Below, piece by piece: positions 38,674 to 48,404 of a stretch of 64,000 bases of DNA. The stretch is from Kribbella solani. GTDB lineage: Bacteria > Actinomycetota > Actinomycetes > Propionibacteriales > Kribbellaceae. The stretch lies in NCBI RefSeq assembly GCF_014205295.1, contig NZ_JACHNF010000001.1:2108001-2172000 (forward strand), written 5' to 3'. The notes under the pieces were generated by a model. It saw only the letters and a list, made by a program, of their open reading frames with translations. It searched no databases and was not told the DNA's origin. The translations under genes and the position numbers were made by a program. Within the stretch, counting starts at the first letter, position 1. Each line of letters begins with the position of its first letter.

Positions 38674-39443
38674 CCGTTGAGTGTCGCCAGGAGGTCTTTT
38701 AGGCGGCGGGTTTGGGCCTCGCGTTCGGCCTTTAGTTGGTTGTCGTATGAGCGGTCCGCGGCGCTGAGGAGTAGGGCCTTGGTTTCGCGGATCGCTCCTG
38801 GCAGTGGGCCGAGCAGTGCGTCGGACAGGTCCTTCACGGTCGCGGCCAGCTCGTCGGCCGGTACGACGATGTTCGCGAGACCGAGTTCCTTCGCTTCGGC
38901 CGCCTCGACCCAACGCGAGGTCGCGCAAATCTCCAGCGCCCGCGAGTAGCCGATCAGCTCCACGAGTGGTTTCGTACCGCCGAGGTCCGGGACCAGGCCG
39001 AGCGCGGGCTCGCGCATGCTGAATCGCGCGTCCGGGGTGACGACCCGCAGGTCACAGGCCAGCGCGAGCTGGAACCCGGCGCCGACCGCATGCCCTTGCA
39101 CTGCCGCGATGCTGACGATCTCCGGCCGCCGCAGCCAGCAGAACCCGGACTGGAACGTCGCGATCAGCTCCAGTACCTCGTCGGTCGGCTTGGCGCCGAG
39201 GGTCAGCAACGGCTCCTGACCCAGATCGTTCTCACCCATGATCAGGCGCCGGTCGAGTCCGGCCGAGAACGACTGCCCCTCCCCCGACACGATCACCACC
39301 CGGACGTCGGCCGGCAGCGCCGCGCCGAACTCCGCCAAGGCGCTCCACATCGCAGGTGTCTGCGCGTTGCGTACCTCCGGCCGGTCCAGCACCACGCGCG
39401 CCACCGGGCCGTCCACCGTGAACCGCAGTCCGAGATCCGTCAT
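38670..39443 (-). CDS. enoyl-CoA hydratase/isomerase family protein
   Basis: A 257-residue crotonase-fold enzyme. The oxyanion-hole segment is SIAAVQGHAVGAGFQLALACDLRV, and an acidic position is seen in REPALGLVPDLGGTKPLVE, where Asp replaces the second Glu of true hydratases. This favours an isomerase or another crotonase reaction over simple hydration. C-terminal REAQTRRLKDLLATLNG forms the last helix. It overlaps the convergent SRPBCC3 gene by four bases. Confidence 0.85.
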   Translation of the reverse strand: MTDLGLRFTVDGPVARVVLDRPEVRNAQTPAMWSALAEFGAALPADVRVVIVSGEGQSFSAGLDRRLIMGENDLGQEPLLTLGAKPTDEVLELIATFQSGFCWLRRPEIVSIAAVQGHAVGAGFQLALACDLRVVTPDARFSMREPALGLVPDLGGTKPLVELIGYSRALEICATSRWVEAAEAKELGLANIVVPADELAATVKDLSDALLGPLPGAIRETKALLLSAADRSYDNQLKAEREAQTRRLKDLLATLNG

Positions 39444-39467
39444 ACGCCGGATATTACTGGGAAGTAA

Positions 39468-41066
39468 TCAGGCGAGCGAGACCAGGTCGGCGTAGTCGTT
39501 CGTCCACAGGTCCTCGACGCCGTCCGGGAGCAGTACGACCCGCTCCGGCTCGAGCGCCTCGACCGCGCCCTCGTCGTGGGTGACCAGGACGATCGCGCCG
39601 GTGTACGAACGGATCGCGTTCAGCACCTCGGCGCGGGAAGCCGGGTCCAGGTTGTTGGTCGGCTCGTCCAGCAGCAGTACGTTCGCCGCCGACACCACGA
39701 GCGTGGCCAGGGCGAGCCGGGTCTTCTCGCCGCCGGACAGCACGCGAGCAGGCTTGTCCGCGTCGTCGCCGGTGAACAGGAACGAGCCGAGCACGCTACG
39801 GGCCTGCGTTTCGTTCAGGTCCGGAGCGGCGGACTTCATGTTCTCCAGTACGGTCCGGTTGACGTCGAGCGTCTCGTGCTCCTGCGCGTAGTACCCGAGT
39901 TTGAGGCCGTGGCCGTCGAGCACCTGCCCGGTGTCCGCCTTCTCGATCCCGCCGAGGATCCGGAGCAGGGTCGTCTTGCCGGCGCCGTTCAGCCCGAGTA
40001 CGACCACGCGGGAGCCCTTGTCGATCGCCAGGTCGACGTCGGTGAAGATCTCCAGCGACCCGTACGACTTGGACAGCTCGCGCGCCATCAGCGGCGTCTT
40101 CCCGCACGGCGCCGGGGTCGGGAACGCGATCTTCGCGACCCGGTCCTGCGCGCGCACCTCGTCCAGCGACGACATCAGCTGCTCGGCGCGGCGCAGCATC
40201 TGCTGCGCCGCGGTCGCCTTGGTCGCCTTGGCACGCATCTTGTTCGCCTGGTCGACCAGCTGGGTCGCCTTCTTCTCCGCGTTCGCCCGCTCGCGCTTGC
40301 GGCGCCGCTCGTCGGTCTCGCGCTGGCTCAGGTACGCCTTCCAGCCGACGTTGTAGATGTCGATCTCGGCCCGGTTCGCGTCCAGGTGGAAGACCCGCGT
40401 GACGGTCGCCTCCAGCAGGTTCACGTCGTGGCTGATCATGATCACGCCACCCGGGTACGACTTGAGGAAGTCGCGCAGCCAGACGATCGAGTCCGCGTCC
40501 AGGTGGTTGGTCGGCTCGTCCAGGAGCAGCGTCTCGGCCTGCGCGAACAGGATGCGGGCCAGCTCGACGCGGCGGCGCTGACCACCGGACAAGGTGGCCA
40601 GCGGCTGACCGAGTACGCGGTCCGGGAGACCCAGGTTGGCCGCGATCCGGGCGGCTTCGGACTCGGCCGCGTACCCGCCGGCGGCGTGCAGGTCGGCCTC
40701 GGCCCGCTCGTACCGGCGCATGCCCTTGGCGCGGGTCTTCTCGTCCGTACTGCCCATCGACTTCTCGGCGCTGCGCAGGCGGCGTACGACGTCGTCCAGG
40801 CCGCGGGCGGAGAGGATGCGGTCGCGGGCGAGCACCTCCAGGTCACCCGTACGCGGATCCTGGGGCAGGTAGCCGATCTCGCCGGAGCGGGTCACCGAAC
40901 CGTCGGCGGCCAAGCCCTCGCCGGCCAGGATCTTGGTCAGCGTGGTCTTGCCGGCACCGTTCCGGCCGACCAGCCCGACCTTGTCGCCGGGACCGACCCG
41001 GAACGACGCGGGCGCGAGCAGCTGGCGGGCACCGACGCGAACCTCGAGATTGGAAACAGTGATCAT
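39468..41066 (-). CDS. ABC-F family ATPase
   Basis: A 532-residue protein with two ABC domains and no membrane segment. Domain 1 has GLVGRNGAGKTTLTKILAG, LSGGQRRRVELARILF and LLLDEPTNHLD. A charged linker of about 80 residues (RETDERRRKRERANAEKKA) follows, then domain 2 with VLGLNGAGKTTLLRILGG, LSGGEKTRLALATLVV and LLLDEPTNNLD. ABC-F proteins act on the ribosome as translation factors or antibiotic-protection proteins. The linker is moderate in length, and I see no sign of a resistance neighbour, so a housekeeping EttA/Uup-like role is more likely. Confidence 0.9.
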   Translation of the reverse strand: MITVSNLEVRVGARQLLAPASFRVGPGDKVGLVGRNGAGKTTLTKILAGEGLAADGSVTRSGEIGYLPQDPRTGDLEVLARDRILSARGLDDVVRRLRSAEKSMGSTDEKTRAKGMRRYERAEADLHAAGGYAAESEAARIAANLGLPDRVLGQPLATLSGGQRRRVELARILFAQAETLLLDEPTNHLDADSIVWLRDFLKSYPGGVIMISHDVNLLEATVTRVFHLDANRAEIDIYNVGWKAYLSQRETDERRRKRERANAEKKATQLVDQANKMRAKATKATAAQQMLRRAEQLMSSLDEVRAQDRVAKIAFPTPAPCGKTPLMARELSKSYGSLEIFTDVDLAIDKGSRVVVLGLNGAGKTTLLRILGGIEKADTGQVLDGHGLKLGYYAQEHETLDVNRTVLENMKSAAPDLNETQARSVLGSFLFTGDDADKPARVLSGGEKTRLALATLVVSAANVLLLDEPTNNLDPASRAEVLNAIRSYTGAIVLVTHDEGAVEALEPERVVLLPDGVEDLWTNDYADLVSLA

Positions 41067-41189
41067 CGGGGTTCGGGGGCGTCCTTACGCTGGGCTACTG
41101 GCTGGCTTGGTGGTCACGGGGCGTCACGGGGTGTCCCAAGGTGTTACGGCACGCCGGAATCCCCCGCTCTCAGGACTAGTGTATGTGCC

Positions 41190-42095
41190 GTGAAATTCAA
41201 CCCGGATGCGGATCTCGACACCAGCGGTATCGAGGACACCCGCGGCAGCGGCGGCGGCCGTGGCGGCGGCGGTCTGCCCGGCGGCATGATCCCGGTCGGC
41301 GGCGGCATCGGCGGCATCATCCTGCTGGTCGTCATCCTGCTCCTCACCGGCGGCCTGCCGGGCGGAGGTGGCAGCGACCAGCCGGCCGTACAGAACACGG
41401 CCGCCGGCAACCTCAACTCCTGCAAGAAGGGCACCGACCTGCAGTCCAACTCGGACTGCAGGTTCGTCTTCTACCAGAACTCGATCCAGACCTTCTGGGC
41501 GACCGAGCTCCCGCGGCGCGGGAAGAAGTACACGCCGGCGCCGATGCGCGTCTTCAGCGGCTCGGTGAACACCGGCTGCGGTCCGGCGACCAGCGCGGTC
41601 GGGCCGTTCTACTGCCCGCCGGACAAGCGCGTGTACCTGGATCTCGGGTTCTTCCAGACCCTGCAAACGGACCTCGGCGCCCGCGGCGGCGAGTTCGCGG
41701 AGGCGTACGTGATCGCGCACGAGTACGGCCATCACGTCCAGAACCTGTACGGCATCCTGAACCGGATCAAGTCCCGCAACGGCCCCACGTCGGACTCCGT
41801 ACGCTCCGAGCTCCAGGCCGACTGCCTCGCCGGCGTGTGGACCCACCACGCCACGACGGTCCCCGGCAAGAACGGCAAACCGCTGATCACCGACCTCACC
41901 CAGGACGACATCGCCCGCGGCCTCGACGCCGCCGCCTCCGTAGGCGACGACCGAATCCAGCAGAAGACCCAGGGCCAGGTAACCCCCGAATCCTTCAGCC
42001 ACGGCACCGCGGCCCAACGCATGCGCTGGTTCACCAAAGGCATGGACACCGGCGACATGACCGCCTGCGACACCTGGACCGCGAGCTCCCTGTGA
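41190..42095 (+). CDS. membrane-anchored neutral zinc metallopeptidase (YpfJ family)
   Basis: A 301-residue protein. A Gly-rich N-terminus (about 25 residues) and one membrane helix (IGGIILLVVILLLTGG) precede the extracellular catalytic domain. That domain has the zinc motif AYVIAHEYGHHVQN and the downstream RSELQADCLAG, typical of PF04228 proteins. The peptide substrate is unknown. GTG at 41190 is used because TAGTGT lies seven bases upstream and there is no Shine-Dalgarno; upstream in-frame sequence does not look coding. The last bases overlap the methyltransferase start. Confidence 0.88.
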   Translation: MKFNPDADLDTSGIEDTRGSGGGRGGGGLPGGMIPVGGGIGGIILLVVILLLTGGLPGGGGSDQPAVQNTAAGNLNSCKKGTDLQSNSDCRFVFYQNSIQTFWATELPRRGKKYTPAPMRVFSGSVNTGCGPATSAVGPFYCPPDKRVYLDLGFFQTLQTDLGARGGEFAEAYVIAHEYGHHVQNLYGILNRIKSRNGPTSDSVRSELQADCLAGVWTHHATTVPGKNGKPLITDLTQDDIARGLDAAASVGDDRIQQKTQGQVTPESFSHGTAAQRMRWFTKGMDTGDMTACDTWTASSL

Positions 42096-42097
42096 CC

Positions 42098-42718
42098 ATG
42101 GACAACGAAACCGCCAAGGACGTGGTCCGCCGCGGGTACGACACGCTCGGCCGCCGGTACGACCTCGTGTACGACAGCGAGACGAAGTACCGCGACTGGC
42201 TCGACGAGATCCTCGACCGCTTACCCAGCAACGGCCAAGTACTCGACCTGGGCTGCGGCTCAGGCGTACCAGTGGCCCGCGCCCTGACCGAGGCGGGTCA
42301 CCAGGTGACCGGAGTCGACCTCAGCGAGATGCAGGTGAACCGAGCACGATCTCAAGTGCCAACGGCAACCTTCATCCACGCCGACGCCACCAAACTCGAC
42401 CTACCCCCGGCGTCCTTCGATGCGGTGCTGTCGTTCTACACACTCATCCACATCCCACTCGACGAACAACAAGCCCTGCTTCGCCGCGTGGCCAGTTGGC
42501 TCCGCCCCGGCGGATTCTTCGTCGCAACCGTCGGCTCCACAGCCTGGACCGGCACCCAGGACAACTGGCTCGGCGGCGACATCCCCATGTGGTGGAGCCA
42601 CCCCGACGCCGCCACCACCCGAACCTGGCTCAAACACGCCGGCCTCCTCGTACAAACCGAAGACTTCATCCCGGAAGGCACCAACGGCCACACCCTCTTC
42701 TGGGCCAACCGCTACTGA
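42098..42718 (+). CDS. SAM-dependent methyltransferase (class I)
   Basis: A 206-residue Rossmann-fold methyltransferase with VLDLGCGSGVPVARALTEAG as motif I, GVDLSEMQVNRA, and ASFDAVLSFYTLIHIP. The substrate is unknown. ATG at 42098 is used; a GTG six bases earlier overlaps the metallopeptidase stop (GTGA), and translation may start there. It is followed by a strong bidirectional terminator. Confidence 0.85.
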   Translation: MDNETAKDVVRRGYDTLGRRYDLVYDSETKYRDWLDEILDRLPSNGQVLDLGCGSGVPVARALTEAGHQVTGVDLSEMQVNRARSQVPTATFIHADATKLDLPPASFDAVLSFYTLIHIPLDEQQALLRRVASWLRPGGFFVATVGSTAWTGTQDNWLGGDIPMWWSHPDAATTRTWLKHAGLLVQTEDFIPEGTNGHTLFWANRY

Positions 42719-42727
42719 GGCAACAGA

Positions 42728-42761
42728 AAACCGCCCCACACCTGTTGGTGTGGGGCGGTTT
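42728..42761. terminator. bidirectional hairpin terminator
   Basis: AAACCGCCCCACACC pairs without mismatch with GGTGTGGGGCGGTTT over 15 bp around TGTT. Each strand ends in T-rich bases. It lies between the methyltransferase and the convergent LysM-BTAD gene. Confidence 0.9.
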
Positions 42762-42767
42762 GTGGTC

Positions 42768-45700
42768 TTAGGCGACCTGGGCGGGGCGGTGGTAGCCCGG
42801 GAGTAGTTCGTCGATGAGGGCGTCGGTTTCGGGTTCGGGGCCTCGGGGGGCGCCGTGTTTGGTCAGGGCGGTGTAGAGCTGGGTGGCGACGTTGGTTACG
42901 TCGGCGGTGGTGCCGAAGTGGGAGGCCAGGCGGAGGGTGGCTCGCCAGAGGTCCTCCGAGGCGGGGGCGAAGCTGAGGCCGGTTTGGAGGGCGGTGCGGG
43001 CCAGGTTGCCGTCGTTGTGGTTGAGGGAGGCTTCGGCCAGGCGGAGGGCGGCGTCTACTACTGCCTCGGCCATCCGGCGTTCGATTCCGGACGCGGCGAG
43101 CCAGGAGTAGCGGCCGCCGGGCAGGTTCGACCAGGCGGGGCCGTGGACCAGACTGAGCGCCGTGGACAGTAGGCCGCGTGGGTCGTCGACCATCGTCGCC
43201 TGCTTGGCGAGCGTACGGAACACGTCCCAGTCGACCCGCACGATGCTCCGGTTCAGCATCCAGCGGCCGGACTCGTCGGCGTACATCGCGTCCACGCCGA
43301 CCCAGCGCCGGGTGTGCTCCAGCGCCGCGTCCCGCAGTTCCTCGCTGATCCCGCGCGGCCAGATCGCCCCGGCCAGTACGTTCGGGTGTACGCCGTAGTC
43401 CTGGCTCGCCAGGAACGCGATGATCTCGCTCGACAGCGCCACCCGGCCCTCGTCGATGACACCGCGCGCGTCCACCTCGACCGGACCGAGCAGATCGACC
43501 TCGACCGGCGCCGGCTGGCTCAGGTCGGTGGTCGAGAACTCGTACGCCGGCATGTCCTGCTCCGAACGGCGCTTGTCCCGCGCATCCGCCTCGGCCGCGT
43601 CGAACAGCGCGACCAGGTTGGCGAACTGCTCCGGGTTGACGCTGTGCGCGTCCACCTCGAGACCGAGCAGCCGGCAGACGGCCTGGTTCTTCTCGTCCAC
43701 CACGAACCGCCACGGCGAGTTCATCACGTCGCCGACCACGACCACCGCGATGCTGCGCTTGGTGTCGGCGGCCAGCCGGTTCAGCTGGTCCTCCTCCTCC
43801 GGCGACGGCGGCGCGGACACGAAGATGATCTCCGCGCCCCACAGCGCCGCGTCCGGGTGCGACAGCCGCGCCTCGGCGACCGAGCCGGCGTTCCGCCGCT
43901 GACAGGCCTGCACCTGCGCGTCGGTCCGCCGGGTCACCTCGGCCAGCGCGTCGTCCAGGCGAATCCAGTAGCTCAGCCGCGTCGGCGACAGCGACGACAG
44001 GTCGTCACCGAAACCGACCATGCTGATGTGCGCGCCCTCGGACCACAGGTTCGTCGCCAGCTCGACCGCGAGCGAACCGACCACGTCCCGGGACGCGTTG
44101 TTCACGCCGCCGAATGCGACGATCCCGTTCGCGGTGTCGAGGTCGATCAGTACGGTCGCGCCGTCCGCGTTCTGGCCGACCGTCACCAGCGTCGGGTACG
44201 GCGCCGGGGCGTTCACCTCGCCACTCGGACCGTACGCCCGCCGCAACGTCCAGCGCGTACCGTCCGCGATCGCCTGCCACGGACCGGGCGGCGCGGGCTG
44301 CGCACCGTACGGGTCGAGTACGAGCGTGAGCGCGCGATCGGTCGCCAGCGCGGCGACCACCTTCGGCATCGTCCGCTCGAGCTGCGCCATGTCGGAACCG
44401 AGCTTGCGCAGCGAGTTGTCGACGAACTGCGCCGTCGGCACGTCGGACGCCAGCCGCAGACCGATCTCGGTCTGCCGGTGACCGGCGGCCTTCGGGCCGG
44501 GACCCTGCGCCCAGCCGCGGCGCCGCTTCAGCGCCAGCGCCAAACCGGCGGCGAGCAGCGTCGCGCCGAAGCCGAAGATGCCGGCTTCCTTGAGGCCGAT
44601 CCCGCCGTCGTGGGCCGCGACCGGAACCGCCGTCGGCACCCGGACACCCCCGCCAGCGGGCTCACCCTGCTCGGGCTGCCCGGCACCCGGGCCGTGCGGC
44701 TCCACGGTGACGTTCGGCTGGCCCGGCTTCGCGTTCTTCGCGCCCGGGTCGGTCTTCGCGGTCCCGATCACGACCTTCGAGCCCGGCTCGATGCCCTGCT
44801 CGGAGAACCGGCTCGGGCCGGACTTCCCGGCACCCGACTTCGCCGTGCCCGACTTCTCGGTGCCGATCGCCGTCCGGGCCTTCGACTCGGTCGTCGTCTT
44901 CGCGGACGGCTTGACCGACGGCCTCGCGGTGCTCTCGGTGGTGGTCGTCTTCGGCATCACCGTCGTCTTCGTGGTGCCGTGGTCGTCGACGCTGACGCGC
45001 ACCGTGTGTACGCCCGGGCCCTTCGCGTCGCTCGGCAACCGCACCTGCCAGCCCGGCATGATCAGATCCGGGTTGGTCAGCCGGCGGCCGTCGGGCTGCA
45101 GCTTGTTCTTGTTGAGGTCGTAGATCTCCTTGTACCGGCGGCCCTCGCCCAGGTACCGCTCCGCGATGTCCCAGAGGCAGTCGTAGTTCCGGCCCTGCGG
45201 CGGACGGACCTCCGTGTACTTGACGACCTGACCCTTGTGATCATGGTTCGTCCGCACGCCGGTGGTGGTCTTCGTACCCGTCATCAGCTTGCTGGCGGCC
45301 TCGGTCTGGCGGAACTTCGCGGTGTCGCTCTGCTCCTCGCCGTGCCGCTGGCTGACCGAAACCGGAGCGGCCGGACCGCTGGTGGTGGCCGCGCTCGCCA
45401 CCGGCAGGCTGACGCCCGCGCCGGCGGCGATCAGTACGACAGTGCCGATCAGGCGGCGAGCGAGGGCCTGCGAGCCGCCGCCCAGTGGGACGCGTGGAGA
45501 CAGGCCATGGCCGCGGATCTCGGCCACCGCCTCGGCGATCAGGCAGACCACGAAGTGCAGCCAGGCCAGCCAGATCACGACCGCGATGATCCCGAGCACC
45601 GTCTCGATGCTCAGCTCACTGAACAACATGTCCCGGCTGGGCATCTTGTCCGGCCACGGCGCACCGAAGAACCGCACCAGCACATACGGCACCCCGCCGA

Positions 45701-45815
45701 CGATCGCCAGGATCGCGAGCAGCGCGACGAACCCCTTCAGCCGGTCCGCCCCCGGACTCCCCTGCGCCCGCTGCGGCAACCGCGCCGCCCGAACCGGCTC
45801 GTTAGTCCTCACCAT
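42768..45815 (-). CDS. membrane LysM-BTAD protein at the end of the Tad locus
   Basis: A 1015-residue protein. Residues about 25-150 contain three hydrophobic segments. A LysM-like module follows at about 205-265 (RNYDCLWDIAERYLGEGRRYKEIYDLNK, LIMPGWQVRLP), then a Thr/Lys/Ser-rich linker and another membrane helix near 410 (GIFGFGATLLAAGLALALKRR). The large C-terminal part ends in a winged-helix plus BTAD region (about 770-985), the transcriptional-activator-like fold, here without an obvious ATPase. Such proteins recur at the end of actinobacterial Tad loci but their role is not established; coupling of wall binding to cytoplasmic sensing is an inference. Confidence 0.85.
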   Translation of the reverse strand: MVRTNEPVRAARLPQRAQGSPGADRLKGFVALLAILAIVGGVPYVLVRFFGAPWPDKMPSRDMLFSELSIETVLGIIAVVIWLAWLHFVVCLIAEAVAEIRGHGLSPRVPLGGGSQALARRLIGTVVLIAAGAGVSLPVASAATTSGPAAPVSVSQRHGEEQSDTAKFRQTEAASKLMTGTKTTTGVRTNHDHKGQVVKYTEVRPPQGRNYDCLWDIAERYLGEGRRYKEIYDLNKNKLQPDGRRLTNPDLIMPGWQVRLPSDAKGPGVHTVRVSVDDHGTTKTTVMPKTTTTESTARPSVKPSAKTTTESKARTAIGTEKSGTAKSGAGKSGPSRFSEQGIEPGSKVVIGTAKTDPGAKNAKPGQPNVTVEPHGPGAGQPEQGEPAGGGVRVPTAVPVAAHDGGIGLKEAGIFGFGATLLAAGLALALKRRRGWAQGPGPKAAGHRQTEIGLRLASDVPTAQFVDNSLRKLGSDMAQLERTMPKVVAALATDRALTLVLDPYGAQPAPPGPWQAIADGTRWTLRRAYGPSGEVNAPAPYPTLVTVGQNADGATVLIDLDTANGIVAFGGVNNASRDVVGSLAVELATNLWSEGAHISMVGFGDDLSSLSPTRLSYWIRLDDALAEVTRRTDAQVQACQRRNAGSVAEARLSHPDAALWGAEIIFVSAPPSPEEEDQLNRLAADTKRSIAVVVVGDVMNSPWRFVVDEKNQAVCRLLGLEVDAHSVNPEQFANLVALFDAAEADARDKRRSEQDMPAYEFSTTDLSQPAPVEVDLLGPVEVDARGVIDEGRVALSSEIIAFLASQDYGVHPNVLAGAIWPRGISEELRDAALEHTRRWVGVDAMYADESGRWMLNRSIVRVDWDVFRTLAKQATMVDDPRGLLSTALSLVHGPAWSNLPGGRYSWLAASGIERRMAEAVVDAALRLAEASLNHNDGNLARTALQTGLSFAPASEDLWRATLRLASHFGTTADVTNVATQLYTALTKHGAPRGPEPETDALIDELLPGYHRPAQVA

Positions 45816-45848
45816 CGCTCCTCCATACCCCCACGCATACCCCGACGA

Positions 45849-46796
45849 TCAGCCACCGATGGCCTGAACTTCCTGCACCGGCAGCCGCTGTACGGCGGTG
45901 ACGTCCGCTGTCCCGATCGACTTCCAGCCACCCGCGTCCTTGCCGATCCAGTAGAAGGCTTCCCAGGTAATCGTCAGCTTGACCGTGTACATCCCGTCCG
46001 GCTGACTCGCGCTGGACTTCTTGTAGATGTGCTTGCACGGGTTGATCTGCTGATCCGGGTCCTTGGTCTCGTCATATCCGTCGGGATCGTCCACCGACGT
46101 CACGCCCATCGGGCACTTGAACGCCGGAGTGCCGTCACCGGGATCGACAATCATCTCGACGACCAGCGCGCGCATCGACAGGTTGTGCGTCGGGTTGATG
46201 TACCCGCTGTAGGCGCCTGGGTTCGCCTTCGGGTCCGCCTCGACCTTCGCGCTCTCCGCGGTCAGGGAGAAGTAGGCAGGTATGTTGACCCGGGGTGAGA
46301 ACGTCGGCATGACCACCAGCGACGGCGGCGGGTAGTTGCTCTTGAAGTAGTACCAGAACGGTTCCATGTAATCCGGGAACGGGCACTGCGCTTCCTCGGC
46401 CGGACCGACCGGGACGTAGGCACGCTCCAGATGCGCGTCCTTACCACCGTCGTACGTGTTCAGCTTGTAGTCGGTGATCGTGACCCGCAGAACCCACTTC
46501 TTGCCCTCCGGCGCCTGCGGAAGCCGAATGCCGGGCGGGATCGGGAAGTCCCGGCACGGGACGAACGGCCGGCCACGCAACCGCTCCTCCCACGTGGGCG
46601 GAGGCTTCGCAGCACCGCCCAAATAGGGTTGGCCGTTGCTGCAGTACGCGCCGAAGCCGATCGAGTTGATGTACATGTTGCAGACCGAAGCGCCGGTCTG
46701 GATGGTGTCGGCGAAGGCGGTGGAAGTGGGGCCGACCGTCAACAGGGCAAGCACAGTGCCCAGAGTGAGTAGTGTGCGGGCGACTCGGTTGTGCAT
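45849..46796 (-). CDS. secreted protein of the Tad locus
   Basis: A 315-residue protein with a clear Sec signal peptide (ARTLLTLGTVLALLTVG, cleavage near AFA-DT). The mature part has several Cys residues (VCNMY, PFVPCRDF, AQCPFPDYM, FKCPMGV, INPCKHIY), probably in disulfides, and a beta-rich C-terminus. I recognise no family. ATG at 46796 has GGGGAG upstream. Its position between a lipoprotein and the LysM-BTAD gene suggests a surface component associated with the pilus. Confidence 0.8.
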   Translation of the reverse strand: MHNRVARTLLTLGTVLALLTVGPTSTAFADTIQTGASVCNMYINSIGFGAYCSNGQPYLGGAAKPPPTWEERLRGRPFVPCRDFPIPPGIRLPQAPEGKKWVLRVTITDYKLNTYDGGKDAHLERAYVPVGPAEEAQCPFPDYMEPFWYYFKSNYPPPSLVVMPTFSPRVNIPAYFSLTAESAKVEADPKANPGAYSGYINPTHNLSMRALVVEMIVDPGDGTPAFKCPMGVTSVDDPDGYDETKDPDQQINPCKHIYKKSSASQPDGMYTVKLTITWEAFYWIGKDAGGWKSIGTADVTAVQRLPVQEVQAIGG

Positions 46797-46904
46797 CCTC
46801 ACTCCCCAGACTTGGCTATTCGCAGATTATCTTCGACCAGGGGCATCATGCCCGTTGGCGAGTACCCCGTCACCTATTCGGAATGTTCAATTCAATGTTC
46901 CGAG

Positions 46905-47555
46905 CTAGGCCGGATAGTGCACCTTCGCGCAGTTCACGCCCTGGGCCGACGCCAGGCGGTACGGGAGCCAGCCGACGCCGGTCTTGATCATCTCGATCAC
47001 CTCGGCGGAACCCTTCGGTGTCACCACCGTCCAGCGTTTGCCGCGCGGATCCCAGTACTGCGTGGTCTGCGAGCGGCAGGTCTGTACGGCGATCGTGTCG
47101 TCCTTCGTGCTGTGCGCGCCGACGACGACCACGCTGCCGGGTGGACGCATGACCCAGCCGTTGCGTTGCGCATCGAAGATGCCCTGGGACACGTCGGAGT
47201 AGAAGAACGACGGGAACCGTTGTTTCAGGATCGTGTCGTCCTTCGAGACCAGGGCCTGGAAGTAGAGCGGGTAGCTGCTCACGAGGCCTTGGACGGCGGG
47301 GTTGGTGGCGTAGTTCCCGGCGACCACGATCACCTGGTCGGCCTTGGCGGTGGGTTTGGTTGCCGTGGGCTCGGGTGGTTCGGTGGGGGCGGCGCTGGTC
47401 TTGGTCGGCGCGGCGGTGGGCGTGGCCGAGGTCGTGACCGGGCCGGCGTCGCCGCCGGCGGGCACCGGGAGGCCGCCGTCGTTCGAGCCCTTGCTGCACC
47501 CGGTGACCAGTACGACCCCGGCGAGAAGTGTGGCCGGAAGGGCAAACCTACGCAC
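46905..47555 (-). CDS. lipoprotein of the Tad locus
   Basis: A 216-residue protein with an N-terminal lipoprotein signal (MRRFALPATLLAGVVLVTGCSKG, lipobox V-T-G-C with Cys20). A 45-residue Thr/Pro/Ala-rich spacer follows, then a soluble domain of unknown function (VVVAGNYATNPAVQGLVSSY). GTG at 47555 follows GGAGGA. It may be an assembly or anchoring factor for the pilus. Confidence 0.85.
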   Translation of the reverse strand: MRRFALPATLLAGVVLVTGCSKGSNDGGLPVPAGGDAGPVTTSATPTAAPTKTSAAPTEPPEPTATKPTAKADQVIVVAGNYATNPAVQGLVSSYPLYFQALVSKDDTILKQRFPSFFYSDVSQGIFDAQRNGWVMRPPGSVVVVGAHSTKDDTIAVQTCRSQTTQYWDPRGKRWTVVTPKGSAEVIEMIKTGVGWLPYRLASAQGVNCAKVHYPA

Positions 47556-47576
47556 GAAAGAACAGTCCTCCGGTGT

Positions 47577-48404
47577 CTAACGCCGGCCGGTCGGCGGGCT
47601 CGAGGGTGGCGGGGTGCCGGTGGACGGGCCGCCGGTCGGTGGCGTGCCGGACGGCGGGGTCTCGGACGGGTCGGGCGTCGGGGTGATGTTCGGCGAGCAG
47701 GTCGCCGGGAACGGGAACGGCGACAGCGTCCAGGTCGGCGTCGGTGAGCCGACGGTCCAGCTCGGGCAGGGCAGGTCGATCGTCGGCGGCCGTGCGGTGG
47801 TGATCGGCGCGCCGGGTCCGTCGGTCGTCGGGTTGACCACGATCGGCGGAATGGTCGGGCTGTCGTCGGCCTTCTCCACGCCCTGTTCGGCGTGCGCCTG
47901 CCCCGTACCGGATGCTTTCAGCGAGGTCTTGCCGATCAGCCCGAGGAACGTGGTCTTGTTGGCGATGTCGACCTGGATGTCGATCTCTTTGTCGGTCAGC
48001 ACGGTCGGGCCGCAGTTGGTGACGGCCGGGTCGTTGGCCCGGACCTGGCCGCAGAACGCGGCGACCGCCGCGGCTGCCTTCGCCGGGTCGATCTTCGCCT
48101 CGGCCACGTTCAACTGGATCGCGGCCGCGCCGACCCGGGCGGCTTCCTGGGCGTACCCGACCGCGCGCGACCGGGCGCCGAGCTGCCGGCCGCCGTCGAT
48201 GACGAGGCCGGCCAGGGTGAAGATCATCACCGCGAGGATCGCCACCGCCGGGCTGAGCGCGCCCCGGGCGAACAACCGATGGTTGCCGGGCGCATCGATC
48301 CGCAGAAACTCGACGAGCCGCGACCGGTGCCGCTCCCCCGGCCCGGCGGGCGTGCAGGCAGTACGGGACCGCCGCGCGCCGGGCGTGCTGTCAGGAGCCG
48401 TCAC
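47577..48404 (-). CDS. TadG-like pseudopilin with long Pro-rich tail
   Basis: A 275-residue protein. A basic N-terminus leads to a hydrophobic helix at about 50-75 (GALSPAVAILAVMIFTLAGLVIDGG), the usual TadE/TadG start. A short extracellular domain with two Cys (AAFCGQVRAND..TNCG) is followed by about 100 residues rich in Pro, Thr, Ser and Gly (TPTPDPSETPPSGTPP). It begins with GTG overlapping the preceding TadE-type gene by 14 bases. Confidence 0.82.
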   Translation of the reverse strand: MTAPDSTPGARRSRTACTPAGPGERHRSRLVEFLRIDAPGNHRLFARGALSPAVAILAVMIFTLAGLVIDGGRQLGARSRAVGYAQEAARVGAAAIQLNVAEAKIDPAKAAAAVAAFCGQVRANDPAVTNCGPTVLTDKEIDIQVDIANKTTFLGLIGKTSLKASGTGQAHAEQGVEKADDSPTIPPIVVNPTTDGPGAPITTARPPTIDLPCPSWTVGSPTPTWTLSPFPFPATCSPNITPTPDPSETPPSGTPPTGGPSTGTPPPSSPPTGRR